Source: Mesorhizobium sp. 65-26
Lineage (GTDB): Bacteria; Pseudomonadota; Alphaproteobacteria; Rhizobiales; Rhizobiaceae
Direction of reading: 5' to 3'
Assembly: GCA_001899205.1 (NCBI GenBank)
Contig: MKVL01000005.1
Span: 121,335 to 185,334 of the forward strand
Length of the DNA stretch: 64,000 bases
Both the position numbers and the translations under genes were made by a program. Positions 18,706 through 29,596 of this stretch are shown piece after piece. The notes below the pieces were generated by a model, which worked only from the letters and a program-made list of their open reading frames with translations, was not told the DNA's origin and made no database searches. The number at the start of each line of letters is the position of its first letter. The first letter of the stretch is position 1.

Positions 18706-21258
18706 TTACTCGGCCGCTTCGCGAATGCCGCCCGAAGGCGTGTCGGGGAAGGTACAGATCACCGTCGTCCCCTGGTCCTTGCCGGTCTCGATGCGGACGC
18801 TGCCGCCATGGAGCTCGACGAAGCTCTTGACGATCGAGAGGCCGAGCCCGGCGCCGCGCCGGCGGCCGCCATTGGTGCGCGGCTCGAAGCGGCGGAAGAC
18901 CGAATCGAGCAGGTCCGGCGGCATGCCGGGGCCATCGTCGTGGACGGAGAACTCGACCCCGTCGGCAAGCTGACGGCAGGCCAGCGTGATCGTGCTGGCC
19001 TCGGGCGCGTAGTTGGCTGCGTTGCTCAGCAGGTTGTAGAGGATCTGGCGGATACGTGTCTCGTCGCCATGGAAGGTCTTGGGGCCAGCGGCGGCATCGA
19101 CCTTCAGCCTGATCGAGTGTTCCTCCAGCCGATCGGCCACCAGCTCGGCGGCCGCGGCGATGGTCCTGTCGACATGCACCTCGGAAATATCCAGCCGCAT
19201 GATGCCGGCATCGACCGTCGCAAGGTCGAGTATGTCGTTGACGATGGTGAGCAGAACCGAGGACGAGGAGCTCACATGGTCGACATATTCGCGCTGCCGC
19301 GCGTTCAGTGCACCTGTGGCGGGCAGAGAGAGAAGCTCGGTGAAGCCGATGATGTTGGTGAGCGGCGAGCGTAGTTCGTAGGAGACGTGCTGGACGAACT
19401 CGTTCTTGATCTGGTCGGACTTCTCCAGCGCTTCGTTCTTGTCCTTCAGCGCCCGTTCGACATTGACGCTGTCGGTGACGTCGACGAAGGTCGTCATCAC
19501 CTGCCCGTTGGGCAGCGGAATGACGGCGAAGCGAAGCACGTTGCCGTTGCGAAGCTCGGTCTGGCCGTGGCGGTCGCGTCGTTCGTCGTCGAAGCCGGTG
19601 ATGGCCGCGACGAAGCCGCCCCACGGGCTGTCGACCGCGCGCTGATCACAAAGATCGCGGATGGTCGAGACATGGACGTTGGGCCGCGTGGCGTCCGCGT
19701 CCAGCCCCCAAAGCGCGGCGAAGGCCGGGTTCGACAGCCGGAGCCGGCCGTCCGGACCGAACACGGCCACGCCCTCGGCGAGATTGTCCAGCGTCTCGCC
19801 CTGCACCCGCACGGCGGTCTGGTAGCGGCTTTCGAGATCCATCTTCTCGGTGAGGTTCTCGAACACCCAGGTCACGCCGCCCTTGGGCTGCGGATTGGCG
19901 ATGACGCGGATGGTCTTGCCGTCCGGCAAGTGCCACCAATGCTCCTGCGACTCCACGGCGCGATAGGCGCCGAGCAGGCTCTGCTTCCAGCGGCGCCACT
20001 CTGGCTGCTCGGCGATCTTGCCTTCGCTGCGCAGCCGATCGAGCAACAGCGCGTTGTCGGGCGCGCTGAGCAGGAAGCCGCTGTCCAGGCCCCACAGCTT
20101 CTGGAACGCCTGGTTGAAGAAGCGCAGCTTCTCGTCGGTGTCGAAGATGGCGACCGCGGTGTTGAGCTGGTCCAGCGTATCGGCGTGGCTGCGGACGGTG
20201 CGCTCGTACTCGCCGCGAATGGCCTCGGTCGCCGATGTATCGCAGGCGAGACCGGCCGAGCCGTCGGGGTTGGCGACATCGGTGACGGCGAACATGCGCC
20301 GGTCGCCCTCGATCACAGTCGACAGCGTCTGCTCGAATACCCGATGCGACTTATGCTGCTGCGCGATTGTCTCGCGCGCCTGGCCGCCGAGGAATTCCTT
20401 CTGGTCGCGCACGACCGTGCCGGCGTTTTCCGCCTCCACGGCCTCGGCATAGGCGCGGTTCACCCATCTCAGCCTGCCGTCGTCACCGCGCATCCACGCG
20501 GGCATCTTCAGCGCGTCGAGCAGGCCGACCATGGCTTCGTAGTCGATGGCCAGGCGCTGGTTCTCGATCTTGAGCCTGGCCTGGCTGCGCTGTGTCTCGG
20601 AAAGCGAGACGAAGCGCACGATGACATGCGCCGCACTCTTGCGCCCATGCACCTCGAGCGGCGCGCCGGCCTGCGATTCGATGACGAGGTCGAAGGCGCT
20701 GCCTTTGTCGCGCAGCGCCGCGACGGCGTGTTCCAGGGCCGCGGCCGAGCGCGGCATCAGCCAGCGGCCGAAGGCGAGGAAGGCCGCGCGTTCGTCGGGA
20801 GCACCGCTTTCGATCGGCAGCGAGCCGACGAGATCCGGTTTCTTGTTCTCGGTGCCCCAGACGATCACCCGCTGGTCGCGCACGTTGAGCAAGGCCTCGG
20901 AGCGCTGGAGGGCGGCGTTAACGTCGGCAATGCGGGCCCTGAGCTCGGCGTTCTCGGCCGAAGCGCGCGCCCTTTCGCGGATGAGCACGACCGCCGAAAG
21001 CAGCGCGGCGCCCATGACGCCGACGAAGACCGCGAGCTGCATGACCTCGACCGTGCTGACGGAGACGCCAGCCTGGCCGGTCGCGGCGTGAGCAGAGACA
21101 ACCGAAATCGGGCCACTGAGCGCCGAGGCGCCAAGCAGCATGCCCATGCGGGTGCGCCAGGACTGTCGCACCGCCCTGGCGGCGCCGTCCATGGTCCCCG
21201 AATCGTCGCGGCCGCCGGAAACGGCCAGTCCCGCCTTGTGCGGGTTTTGCCCCGGCAT
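18706..21258 (-). CDS. divL: DivL-type atypical histidine kinase (Tyr in place of phospho-acceptor His)
   Basis: 850-residue PAS sensor kinase homologue. A hydrophobic N-terminal segment (about residues 70-95) precedes several PAS domains (about 130-600) and a HisKA domain. There the usual H-E-L-R box reads NEFVQHVSYELRSPL, with Tyr627 (codon 19378-19380, TAC) replacing His. A complete HATPase follows (NLLSNAANYAPE, DDGPGMP, GAGLGLSIVKS). The substitution is the hallmark of Caulobacter DivL, which acts with DivK and CckA to control CtrA and asymmetric division. Start 21258 is supported by GGAGAGGA. It is first in the leftward operon with tsaE-amgK. Confidence 0.88.
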   Translation of the reverse strand: MPGQNPHKAGLAVSGGRDDSGTMDGAARAVRQSWRTRMGMLLGASALSGPISVVSAHAATGQAGVSVSTVEVMQLAVFVGVMGAALLSAVVLIRERARASAENAELRARIADVNAALQRSEALLNVRDQRVIVWGTENKKPDLVGSLPIESGAPDERAAFLAFGRWLMPRSAAALEHAVAALRDKGSAFDLVIESQAGAPLEVHGRKSAAHVIVRFVSLSETQRSQARLKIENQRLAIDYEAMVGLLDALKMPAWMRGDDGRLRWVNRAYAEAVEAENAGTVVRDQKEFLGGQARETIAQQHKSHRVFEQTLSTVIEGDRRMFAVTDVANPDGSAGLACDTSATEAIRGEYERTVRSHADTLDQLNTAVAIFDTDEKLRFFNQAFQKLWGLDSGFLLSAPDNALLLDRLRSEGKIAEQPEWRRWKQSLLGAYRAVESQEHWWHLPDGKTIRVIANPQPKGGVTWVFENLTEKMDLESRYQTAVRVQGETLDNLAEGVAVFGPDGRLRLSNPAFAALWGLDADATRPNVHVSTIRDLCDQRAVDSPWGGFVAAITGFDDERRDRHGQTELRNGNVLRFAVIPLPNGQVMTTFVDVTDSVNVERALKDKNEALEKSDQIKNEFVQHVSYELRSPLTNIIGFTELLSLPATGALNARQREYVDHVSSSSSVLLTIVNDILDLATVDAGIMRLDISEVHVDRTIAAAAELVADRLEEHSIRLKVDAAAGPKTFHGDETRIRQILYNLLSNAANYAPEASTITLACRQLADGVEFSVHDDGPGMPPDLLDSVFRRFEPRTNGGRRRGAGLGLSIVKSFVELHGGSVRIETGKDQGTTVICTFPDTPSGGIREAAE

Positions 21259-21392
21259 GTCTTGGTCCTCTCCGCCGCCTGAATGCAAGACCGCCCCAAC
21301 GCCCGCCCCTCTCACCCCCTCGCGGGCCGGAAGCGTTGCGAATCACCCGACAATAAACCCTCGCCGAATCGCCGTGAAGGCAGCCGGCTCGC

Positions 21393-21429
21393 AAAAATAA
21401 TGCCGGGCGAAAAGTCAATCGCCCGGCAT
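21393..21429 (-). terminator. Rho-independent terminator of ahcY
   Basis: On the minus strand, beyond the ahcY stop, an 11-bp perfect stem ATGCCGGGCGA / TCGCCCGGCAT with an 8-base loop is followed by TATTTTTGC. It separates ahcY from the divL operon. Confidence 0.85.
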
Positions 21430-21457
21430 CAATATCTGGTGGTAAATTGTAAGTTGG

Positions 21458-22858
21458 TTAATAGCGGTAGTGTTCAGGCTTGAACGGACCCTGCGGCGTC
21501 ACGCCAATATAGGCCGCCTGTTCGCCGGAAAGCTCGGTGAGCTTGACGCCAAGCTTGCCGAGATGCAGCCGCGCCACCTTCTCGTCGAGGTGCTTGGGCA
21601 GCACATAGACCTGGTTCTGGTACTGGCCGGACTTGGTGTAGAGCTCGATCTGGGCGAGCACCTGGTTGGTGAAGGACGCCGACATGACGAAGCTCGGGTG
21701 ACCGGTGGCATTGCCGAGATTGAGCAGGCGGCCTTCCGACAGCAGGATCATGCGCTTGCCGTCCGGGAAGGTGATCATGTCGACCTGCGGCTTGACGTTG
21801 GTCCACTTCAGATTGCGCAGCGACGCAACCTGAATCTCGTTGTCGAAGTGGCCGATGTTGCCGACGATGACCATGTCCTTCATCGCGCGCATATGGTCGA
21901 GCGTGACGACATCCTTGTTGCCGGTGGTGGTGATGACGATGTCGGCGGTCGGCGCCGCGTCCTCCAGCGTCACGACCTCGAAGCCGTCCATCGCCGCCTG
22001 CAGCGCGCAGATCGGATCGACCTCGGTTACCTTGACGCGGGCGCCGGCGCCCTTGAGCGAGGCCGACGAACCCTTGCCGACGTCGCCATAGCCGCAGACC
22101 ACCGCGACCTTGCCGGCCATCATCGTGTCGGTGCCGCGACGGATGCCGTCGACCAGCGATTCCTTGCAGCCGTACTTGTTGTCGAACTTCGACTTGGTGA
22201 CGGAATCGTTGACGTTGATCGCCGGGAAGGGCAGCAGGCCCTTCTTCTGCAACTGGTAGAGACGGTTGACGCCGGTGGTCGTTTCCTCGGTGACGCCGCG
22301 GATCGCTTCCTTCTGCTTGGTGAAGAAGCCGGGCGAGGCCTTCAGGCGCTTCTTGACCTGGGCATAGAAATATTCCTCTTCCTCGCTCTGCGGGTTCGAC
22401 AGCACGTCCTCGCCGGCTTCGGCGCGGGCGCCGATCAGAATGTACATGGTGGCGTCGCCGCCATCGTCGAGGATCATGTTGGAGACGCCGCCGTCAGCCC
22501 ACTGGAAGATCTGGTCGGTGTAGTTCCAGTAATCCTCGAGCGATTCGCCCTTGACCGCGAAGACCGGAATGCCGGCCTCGGCGATGGCCGCGGCCGCGTG
22601 GTCCTGGGTCGAGAAGATGTTGCAGGAGGCCCAGCGGATCTCCGCGCCGAGCGCCTTCAGCGTCTCGATCAGCACGGCCGTCTGGATGGTCATATGGAGC
22701 GAGCCGGTGATGCGCGCGCCCTTGAGCGGCTTCTTGTCGCCAAACTCCTCGCGGCAGGCCATCAGGCCCGGCATCTCGGTTTCGGCGATCTCGATTTCCT
22801 TGCGGCCCCAGCCGGCAAGCGAGATGTCGGCGACCACATAGTCCTTGCTACCCGTCAT
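21458..22858 (-). CDS. ahcY: Adenosylhomocysteinase (SAH hydrolase)
   Basis: Hydrolyses S-adenosylhomocysteine to homocysteine and adenosine, relieving product inhibition of methyltransferases. 466 residues with the proteobacterial insertion. Conserved elements: [18 protein letters not shown] at the N-terminus, the NAD-binding loop [18 protein letters not shown], and the C-terminal KPEHYRY that reaches the neighbouring subunit's NAD. It has its own terminator and an upstream palindrome (22972-22987) that may be a SahR operator. The location next to ptsH is typical of rhizobia. Confidence 0.97.
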   Translation of the reverse strand: MTGSKDYVVADISLAGWGRKEIEIAETEMPGLMACREEFGDKKPLKGARITGSLHMTIQTAVLIETLKALGAEIRWASCNIFSTQDHAAAAIAEAGIPVFAVKGESLEDYWNYTDQIFQWADGGVSNMILDDGGDATMYILIGARAEAGEDVLSNPQSEEEEYFYAQVKKRLKASPGFFTKQKEAIRGVTEETTTGVNRLYQLQKKGLLPFPAINVNDSVTKSKFDNKYGCKESLVDGIRRGTDTMMAGKVAVVCGYGDVGKGSSASLKGAGARVKVTEVDPICALQAAMDGFEVVTLEDAAPTADIVITTTGNKDVVTLDHMRAMKDMVIVGNIGHFDNEIQVASLRNLKWTNVKPQVDMITFPDGKRMILLSEGRLLNLGNATGHPSFVMSASFTNQVLAQIELYTKSGQYQNQVYVLPKHLDEKVARLHLGKLGVKLTELSGEQAAYIGVTPQGPFKPEHYRY

Positions 22859-22971
22859 GGCAGTGCTCCGATGCGAAGTGTTTTTGCGGATACGCCCCGG
22901 CCGGACGGCATGCGAAGGCGCGCGGATTTGCCGGCCTGACTAGCAGATCGGCACCAAGACGACAATGGGAT

Positions 22972-22987
22972 ATAAAGAAATCTTTAT
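22972..22987. promoter_or_regulatory. Palindrome upstream of ahcY, candidate SahR (ArsR-type) operator
   Basis: Perfect 7-base arms ATAAAGA and TCTTTAT separated by AA, starting 114 bases upstream of the ahcY start codon in the ahcY-ptsH gap. SAH-responsive ArsR-family regulators (SahR) are known to control methionine-cycle genes in Proteobacteria through A/T-rich palindromes. The match to the alphaproteobacterial motif is from memory and no sahR gene is in this window. Confidence 0.5.
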
Positions 22988-23012
22988 CCGTGCATATCTT
23001 TCGATCGCCGGA

Positions 23013-23309
23013 TCAGCTTTCCTCGCCGAAGCGCGCGGCGACCAGTTGCTCCAGCGCGTCGATGGCCTCCGCGGCTTCGGGACCGCTGGCCGACACGCGG
23101 ATCGAATAGCCGGGGCTCGCCGCCAGCATCATCAGTCCCATGATGGAGGTGCCTCCGACCTTCATCCCGTCCTTCTCGACATGGACCGAGGCGTTGAAGC
23201 CGCTGGCCACCTGGACGAACTTGGCCGAAGCGCGGGCATGCAGCCCGCGCTGGTTGATGATCGGGAAATCCCTGACGATCTCGTTCTTTTCCACCGACAG
23301 GTTGCTCAT
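23013..23309 (-). CDS. ptsH: HPr family phosphocarrier protein
   Basis: 98-residue phosphocarrier of the regulatory PTS. The phosphorylatable His is in NQRGLHARASAKFVQ (about residue 24). The regulatory serine region is GGTSIMGLMMLAASPG, the target of HPr kinase. No sugar permease genes accompany it, so it probably serves signalling (with EI-Ntr and EIIA) rather than sugar uptake, as in other alphaproteobacteria. Its start overlaps the stop of the EIIA gene by 4 bases. Confidence 0.94.
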   Translation of the reverse strand: MSNLSVEKNEIVRDFPIINQRGLHARASAKFVQVASGFNASVHVEKDGMKVGGTSIMGLMMLAASPGYSIRVSASGPEAAEAIDALEQLVAARFGEES

Positions 23310-23707
23310 TTGCTGCTCAGCAACTGACTGGCGACATTGATGTACTTGCGGCCGGCGGCCTGCGCCTCGTCCAGCGCCACCGCCATGTTGTCGCCCTTGC
23401 GGATCGAGGACAGCTTGATCAGCATCGGCAGGTTCATACCGGCTATGACCTCGATACGGCCCGATTCCATCACCGAAATGGCGAGATTCGAAGGCGTGCC
23501 GCCGAACATGTCGGTCAGAACGATGACGCCCGTGCCGGTATCGACGCGCGCGACGGCGTCGACGATGTCGCTCCGGCGCTGTTCCATATCATCGTCGGCG
23601 CCGATCGCCACAGTCTCGAAATTGTCTTGTGGCCCCACGACATGTTCCACGGCATGTCTGAACTCGGTGGCCAGTTGACCGTGCGTCACGAGCACGAGTC
23701 CGATCAT
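23306..23707 (-). CDS. PTS EIIA component, mannose (ManX/EIIA-Man) family
   Basis: 133-residue EIIA-Man-fold protein. The phosphorylation site His is in LVLVTHGQLATEF (about residue 9), with TDMFGGTPSNLA as the second conserved block. Rhizobia and brucellae carry this protein without its EIIB/C/D partners, and it takes part in regulation downstream of HPr. It overlaps ptsH (ATGA) and lies 164 bases after hprK, making hprK-EIIA-HPr a functional group. Confidence 0.92.
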   Translation of the reverse strand: MIGLVLVTHGQLATEFRHAVEHVVGPQDNFETVAIGADDDMEQRRSDIVDAVARVDTGTGVIVLTDMFGGTPSNLAISVMESGRIEVIAGMNLPMLIKLSSIRKGDNMAVALDEAQAAGRKYINVASQLLSSK

Positions 23708-23871
23708 TCTTTGGTGGCTCCCGTCATCGCCGCTTCACAGGCGTATCTTATGCTCGCCAACCATTGCAGGCGGCGGGAGCGCTATCTTGTCGACCATAGG
23801 CGCGTTGACAAGCCCAAAATTGCGCCAGCCCGAGCCATTTTGACGCATTGCAGCAAAAAACCCCGAACGGA

Positions 23872-24336
23872 TCATGAAAAAGGCGGGATCGACAACCGGG
23901 CCATAAGCGCCGTCAGCGCGGCCACGACGTTTTGCCTGGGCAGGTCGATGCGCGGCAACAGGCAACCGCCGATGGTCTCTGTCGCGTCCTCCTGAAAGCG
24001 CGCCATTTCTTGCGCCGGCACAAGCCGCACCAGCAGGTCGATTACGCCTGCCGGCTCGAAAGGCAGCGGCTGGGGCCCGATGCCCGAGACTTCCGCGAGG
24101 CCGGCTATGGCCGCGGGAGCCCGGCAGAGCAGCCTGCCGCCCCGGCCGACGATGAAAAGCTGGTCGTCGCCGATCAGGCGGGAAAACAGACCGCGCGCGC
24201 CGCAATGGTCGATCAATGCCAGCGCCAGCGTTGTCTTGCCGGAGCCCGAAGACCCGGTGATGAGAAGCCCATGGTCGCCCACGAGAAGCGCCGTCGCATG
24301 GATGTTGCCGGCGGTCGGCACGGTTTGCTCAGGCAC
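23872..24336 (-). CDS. hprK: HPr kinase/phosphorylase, short alphaproteobacterial form
   Basis: Phosphorylates HPr on serine. Only 154 residues, because the N-terminal domain of the Firmicutes enzyme is absent, which is usual in alphaproteobacteria. The P-loop is ITGSSGSGKTTLALALI (about residues 27-43); LIGDDQLFIV and the basic C-terminal RIDLPRQNVV are also present. It lies between chvG and the EIIA gene. The link of HprK to ChvG/ChvI by gene order is conserved in Rhizobiales and suggests joint control of metabolism and envelope or virulence functions. Confidence 0.92.
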   Translation of the reverse strand: MPEQTVPTAGNIHATALLVGDHGLLITGSSGSGKTTLALALIDHCGARGLFSRLIGDDQLFIVGRGGRLLCRAPAAIAGLAEVSGIGPQPLPFEPAGVIDLLVRLVPAQEMARFQEDATETIGGCLLPRIDLPRQNVVAALTALMARLSIPPFS

Positions 24337-24369
24337 CTGGGCTCAAGCCTCCGGGATACGGCGCATGCC

Positions 24370-26154
24370 TCAGCCCTCGGCGGGCAGGGTGACGACGAAG
24401 CGCGCACCCTTGATCTCGCCAGGCTTGGTGCCGGGGATGTTTTCGGCTGTCAGCGTGCCGCCATGCGCCTCGACGATCTGCCGCGAAATCGAAAGGCCGA
24501 GACCGGAATTCTGGCCGAACGCCTCGCCCGCGGGACGATCGGTGTAGAAGCGCTCGAAGATGCGGTCGATGTTGTCGGCGCGGATACCCGGACCGTTGTC
24601 GTCGACGGTGAGGATGTTGAATTTGCCGGCGCGCGCCAGGGACAGGGTTATCTGGCCATGCTCCTCGGGAACGAACGAGCGGGCATTCTCGATCAGGTTG
24701 GTGATGACCTGGCCGATGCGGAGATCGTGGCCGACGACGACGTAGCCCTTCACGCCTTGCGGCAGCTTGGCGACCTTGAGCTCGATATCGACCGCCTTCT
24801 TGTTGCGCGTCGTTTCGCGCGAGACGGCGATGAGGTCGGTGAGGAACTTCTTCAGGTCGACGGTCGCGGCATCCTCGCGCGCCAGTTCGGCATCGAGCCG
24901 TGAGGCGTCCGAGATATCGGTGATCAGCCGGTCGAGGCGCTTCACGTCGTGCTGGATGATCTCCATCAGGCGGCTGCGCGAATTGTCGTTCTTGGCCAGC
25001 GGCAAGGTTTCGACGGCGCTGCGCAGCGAGGTGAGCGGGTTCTTCAACTCGTGCGATACGTCTGCCGCGAAGCTTTCGATCGCCTCGATGCGCGCATAGA
25101 GCGCGTTGGTCATGTCGCGTACCGCGACCGAGAGGTTGCCGATCTCGTCCTGGCGGTCGGAAAAATCGGGAATCTCCTCGCGGTTCTTGACGCCGCGGCG
25201 CACGCGGATCGCGGCGGCGGAGAGGCGACGCAGCGGATTGGCGATGGTGGAGGCGAGAAGCATCGACAAGATCGCGGTGACCAGCGCTGCGATGCCGAAC
25301 ACGCGCAGGATCGCCTTGCGTTCGGCGGCGACGATCTTGTCGATGTCACCGCCCTCGGTCGACAGCATCAGCACGCCGAGGACGGCGCGGAAACGCTGGA
25401 TCGGCACCGCGACCGAGACGATCTGCTCGCCCTGCTCGCTGACGCGCACGATGGTCGAGGGGCTGCCGGTCAGCGCCTTGACCACTTCCGGGAATGCCGC
25501 GCCGTTACCGCCGGGCTGCTCGTGGTAGACGGGCAGCTCGGTGTTGCGGAAGACGTCGAATACGAATTTCTGGATGCGTTCGAGCAGGTCGGGCTGCTCC
25601 TCCTCGACCGGCGGCAAATCGTAGCGCAGGATCTGGCCGCGCGAGTAGAGATGCCTGGAATCGAGCAGCAGGTTGGCGTCGCGGTCGTAGATGCGGGCGC
25701 GGGTGCGGGTCGGCGAGATCAGGCGTCGCAGCACCGGCGCCACGCGCTCCGGATTGATCGGAAAGTCCAGATTGTCGAGCTGATCGGAACCCGGCCCGAG
25801 GCTTTCGCCGGCCTGCAGCTCGAGCAGCTTCTCCGGATCGATGCTGATGGAATCCGTCTCCACCGTCGCCGAGGCGGCAATGGCGCCGGCGATGATCTCG
25901 CCCTGCGTCATCAGGCTCTCGACGCGCGCGTCGATAAGGCCGTCGCGGAAGGTGTTGAGATAGAGAATGCCGGTGACCAGCACGGCGAGGCCGGCCAGGT
26001 TGAGGAACAGGATACGGCGTGTCAGGCTGGAGAAGATGTGATGGCCGAGGAAGCGGCGCATCGGCACCGTGATCCTGGACAGGAACGCGGGCATGATCCG
26101 CGGCGCGCGCTTCACCGCGCCCGCCGGCCTGCCTCGCTGTGCCTCGACTGCCAT
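24370..26154 (-). CDS. chvG: Sensor histidine kinase ChvG (ExoS/BvrS)
   Basis: 594-residue membrane sensor of the ChvG-ChvI system, which senses acid and cell-wall stress in rhizobia and agrobacteria. First membrane segment about residues 48-67 (LFLNLAGLAVLVTGILYLNT), large periplasmic domain about 70-280, second membrane segment about 287-305. HAMP and HisKA follow with phospho-acceptor in FAADVSHELKNPLTSL, then HATPase with NLIENARSF, DDNGPGI and SGLGLSIS. It lies downstream of chvI on the same strand, with a 136-base repeat-rich gap. Confidence 0.95.
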   Translation of the reverse strand: MAVEAQRGRPAGAVKRAPRIMPAFLSRITVPMRRFLGHHIFSSLTRRILFLNLAGLAVLVTGILYLNTFRDGLIDARVESLMTQGEIIAGAIAASATVETDSISIDPEKLLELQAGESLGPGSDQLDNLDFPINPERVAPVLRRLISPTRTRARIYDRDANLLLDSRHLYSRGQILRYDLPPVEEEQPDLLERIQKFVFDVFRNTELPVYHEQPGGNGAAFPEVVKALTGSPSTIVRVSEQGEQIVSVAVPIQRFRAVLGVLMLSTEGGDIDKIVAAERKAILRVFGIAALVTAILSMLLASTIANPLRRLSAAAIRVRRGVKNREEIPDFSDRQDEIGNLSVAVRDMTNALYARIEAIESFAADVSHELKNPLTSLRSAVETLPLAKNDNSRSRLMEIIQHDVKRLDRLITDISDASRLDAELAREDAATVDLKKFLTDLIAVSRETTRNKKAVDIELKVAKLPQGVKGYVVVGHDLRIGQVITNLIENARSFVPEEHGQITLSLARAGKFNILTVDDNGPGIRADNIDRIFERFYTDRPAGEAFGQNSGLGLSISRQIVEAHGGTLTAENIPGTKPGEIKGARFVVTLPAEG

Positions 26155-26290
26155 CGAATAGCAGTTCCCTGTCTAGTGAGTAGTGAGTAGCGCGTAGGGC
26201 ATAGAGAAATGGTTGGCTGAGATCGCGGCGATGCGGCCGCTCGCACCATTCAAAACTGACTACCGACTATTCCCTACTGCCTATTCCTGT
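26155..26290. repeat. Degenerate inverted TAGTGAGTAG-type repeat between chvI and chvG
   Basis: The chvI-chvG gap holds GTGAGTAGTGAGTAGCGCGTAGG near 26176-26198. Near 26257-26287 lie ACTACCGACTATTCCCTACTGCC-type words, which are rough reverse complements of it. This gives a potential long weak hairpin in the chvIG transcript. No ORF or clear terminator is present. Confidence 0.45.
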
Positions 26291-26992
26291 TCACGCCTCG
26301 CGGAATCGGTAACCGACCCCGTACAGCGTCTCGATCATCTCGAAGTCGTCATCGACGGCCTTGAACTTCTTGCGCAGGCGCTTGATGTGGCTGTCGATGG
26401 TGCGGTCGTCAACATAGACCTGCTCATCATAGGCCGAATCCATCAGCGCATCACGGCTTTTCACCACGCCGGGGCGCTGCGCCAGGGAATGCAGGATGAG
26501 GAACTCGGTGACGGTCAGCGTCACCGGCTCGCCCTTCCAGGTGCAGGTGTGGCGTTCCTGGTCCATGACGAGCTGTCCGCGTTCGAGCGAGCGGGCCTGC
26601 GGGCTGGGCGCCTTGGCAGCCGCCTCGCGGGCGCTGGCGCGGCGCAGCACGGCGCGCACCCGCTCAACCAGCAGACGCTGCGAAAACGGTTTGCGGATGA
26701 AGTCGTCGGCGCCCATCTTCAGGCCGAAGAGCTCGTCGATCTCGTCGTCCTTGGAGGTCAGGAAGATGACCGGCAGGTCGGTTTTCTGACGCAGCCGGCG
26801 CAGCAATTCCATGCCGTCCATGCGCGGCATCTTGATGTCCAGGATGGCCAGGTTCGGCGGGCGCGCTGCCAGGCCTTCCAGCGCCGAGGCACCATCCGTG
26901 TAGGTCTCGACGCGGTAGCCTTCCGATTCCAGGGCGATCGATACCGATGTCAGGATGTTGCGGTCGTCGTCGACAAGCGCGATTGTTGCCAT
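26291..26992 (-). CDS. chvI: Response regulator ChvI (ExoR-pathway, OmpR family)
   Basis: 233-residue DNA-binding response regulator paired with ChvG. The receiver domain has the acidic pocket VDDDRN, phospho-acceptor [13 protein letters not shown] (about Asp52), TSK switch residues in FLTSKDDE and KPF at the end. An OmpR-type winged helix follows ([30 protein letters not shown]). [10 protein letters not shown] at 26992 matches other ChvI proteins; another ATG lies six codons upstream. pckA starts 344 bases away on the other strand. In Agrobacterium ChvI influences pckA. Confidence 0.95.
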   Translation of the reverse strand: MATIALVDDDRNILTSVSIALESEGYRVETYTDGASALEGLAARPPNLAILDIKMPRMDGMELLRRLRQKTDLPVIFLTSKDDEIDELFGLKMGADDFIRKPFSQRLLVERVRAVLRRASAREAAAKAPSPQARSLERGQLVMDQERHTCTWKGEPVTLTVTEFLILHSLAQRPGVVKSRDALMDSAYDEQVYVDDRTIDSHIKRLRKKFKAVDDDFEMIETLYGVGYRFREA

Positions 26993-27180
26993 TTCCAGCG
27001 GCTCCCTCATGAGCTGTCCCTTCTTTCGTCGAGAAGGGGCTTTTGCAGGACAAATTAGGTACAAAATGTGGCACAGGCCCAAGCCGCTGTCACGGGCGGC
27101 ATATTGGCGGCCACGACCACGCCTCAACAACGGATTGGACGATCGAACGCTGCCAATCCTTTGGGCAACCTCGTGGACTT

Positions 27181-27250
27181 TTTGCACATATAAACGATTT
27201 AAACAACTTTCAAATTTTTTAAATCGATTAATGATTTGATATCATTCGCC
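27181..27250. promoter_or_regulatory. A/T-rich pckA-chvI control region with operator-like palindromes
   Basis: In a GC-rich genome this stretch is strikingly A/T-rich. It contains AATCGATT (27222-27229, a perfect palindrome with a central CG, extended to TTTAAATCGATTAAT), a second CG-centred A/T site TAAACGATTTAAA (27191-27203) and TGATATCA (27237-27244). CG-centred palindromes suit LacI-family regulators, and PckR of Sinorhizobium, which controls pckA, is of that family. ChvI binding is an alternative. Confidence 0.45.
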
Positions 27251-27335
27251 TTTTCTGGTTCTGAGCCTGTCAGCCCCGTCAAGGGCGCCGGACGCCAACC
27301 CGGCCATATGCGGCAAATCCAGAGAGGAGCACTTG

Positions 27336-28946
<1,611 letters not shown>

Positions 28947-28970
28947 CGGCCAACATCGACCTCCTTCGCG

Positions 28971-28999
28971 GGCCCGGCTTTTGCCGGGCCTTTTCTTTT
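28971..28999 (+). terminator. Rho-independent terminator of pckA
   Basis: 8-bp stem GGCCCGGC / GCCGGGCC with loop TTTT, followed by TTTTCTTTT, 25 bases after the pckA stop. It ends just before the arfB gene. Confidence 0.88.
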
Positions 29000-29026
29000 G
29001 TCCGCGTCCGCGCCATGACTGCGCGC

Positions 29027-29464
<438 letters not shown>

Positions 29465-29596
29465 GCACACTGGACTTCCCCGGCGACACGGCGGATGCCG
29501 GATCGCGCGCTCCGCACAACCACGCCGTGTAGAAATGGGTTCACATTTGGCCGCGCAGATGCAAGGTTCGCGCTGTCAAATCAGAGGAGACCTCGG

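Noticed and set aside
22859-22990. SAH riboswitch upstream of ahcY
   Set aside because: I could not recognise the conserved riboswitch core in the leader; the simple palindrome suggests a protein operator instead.
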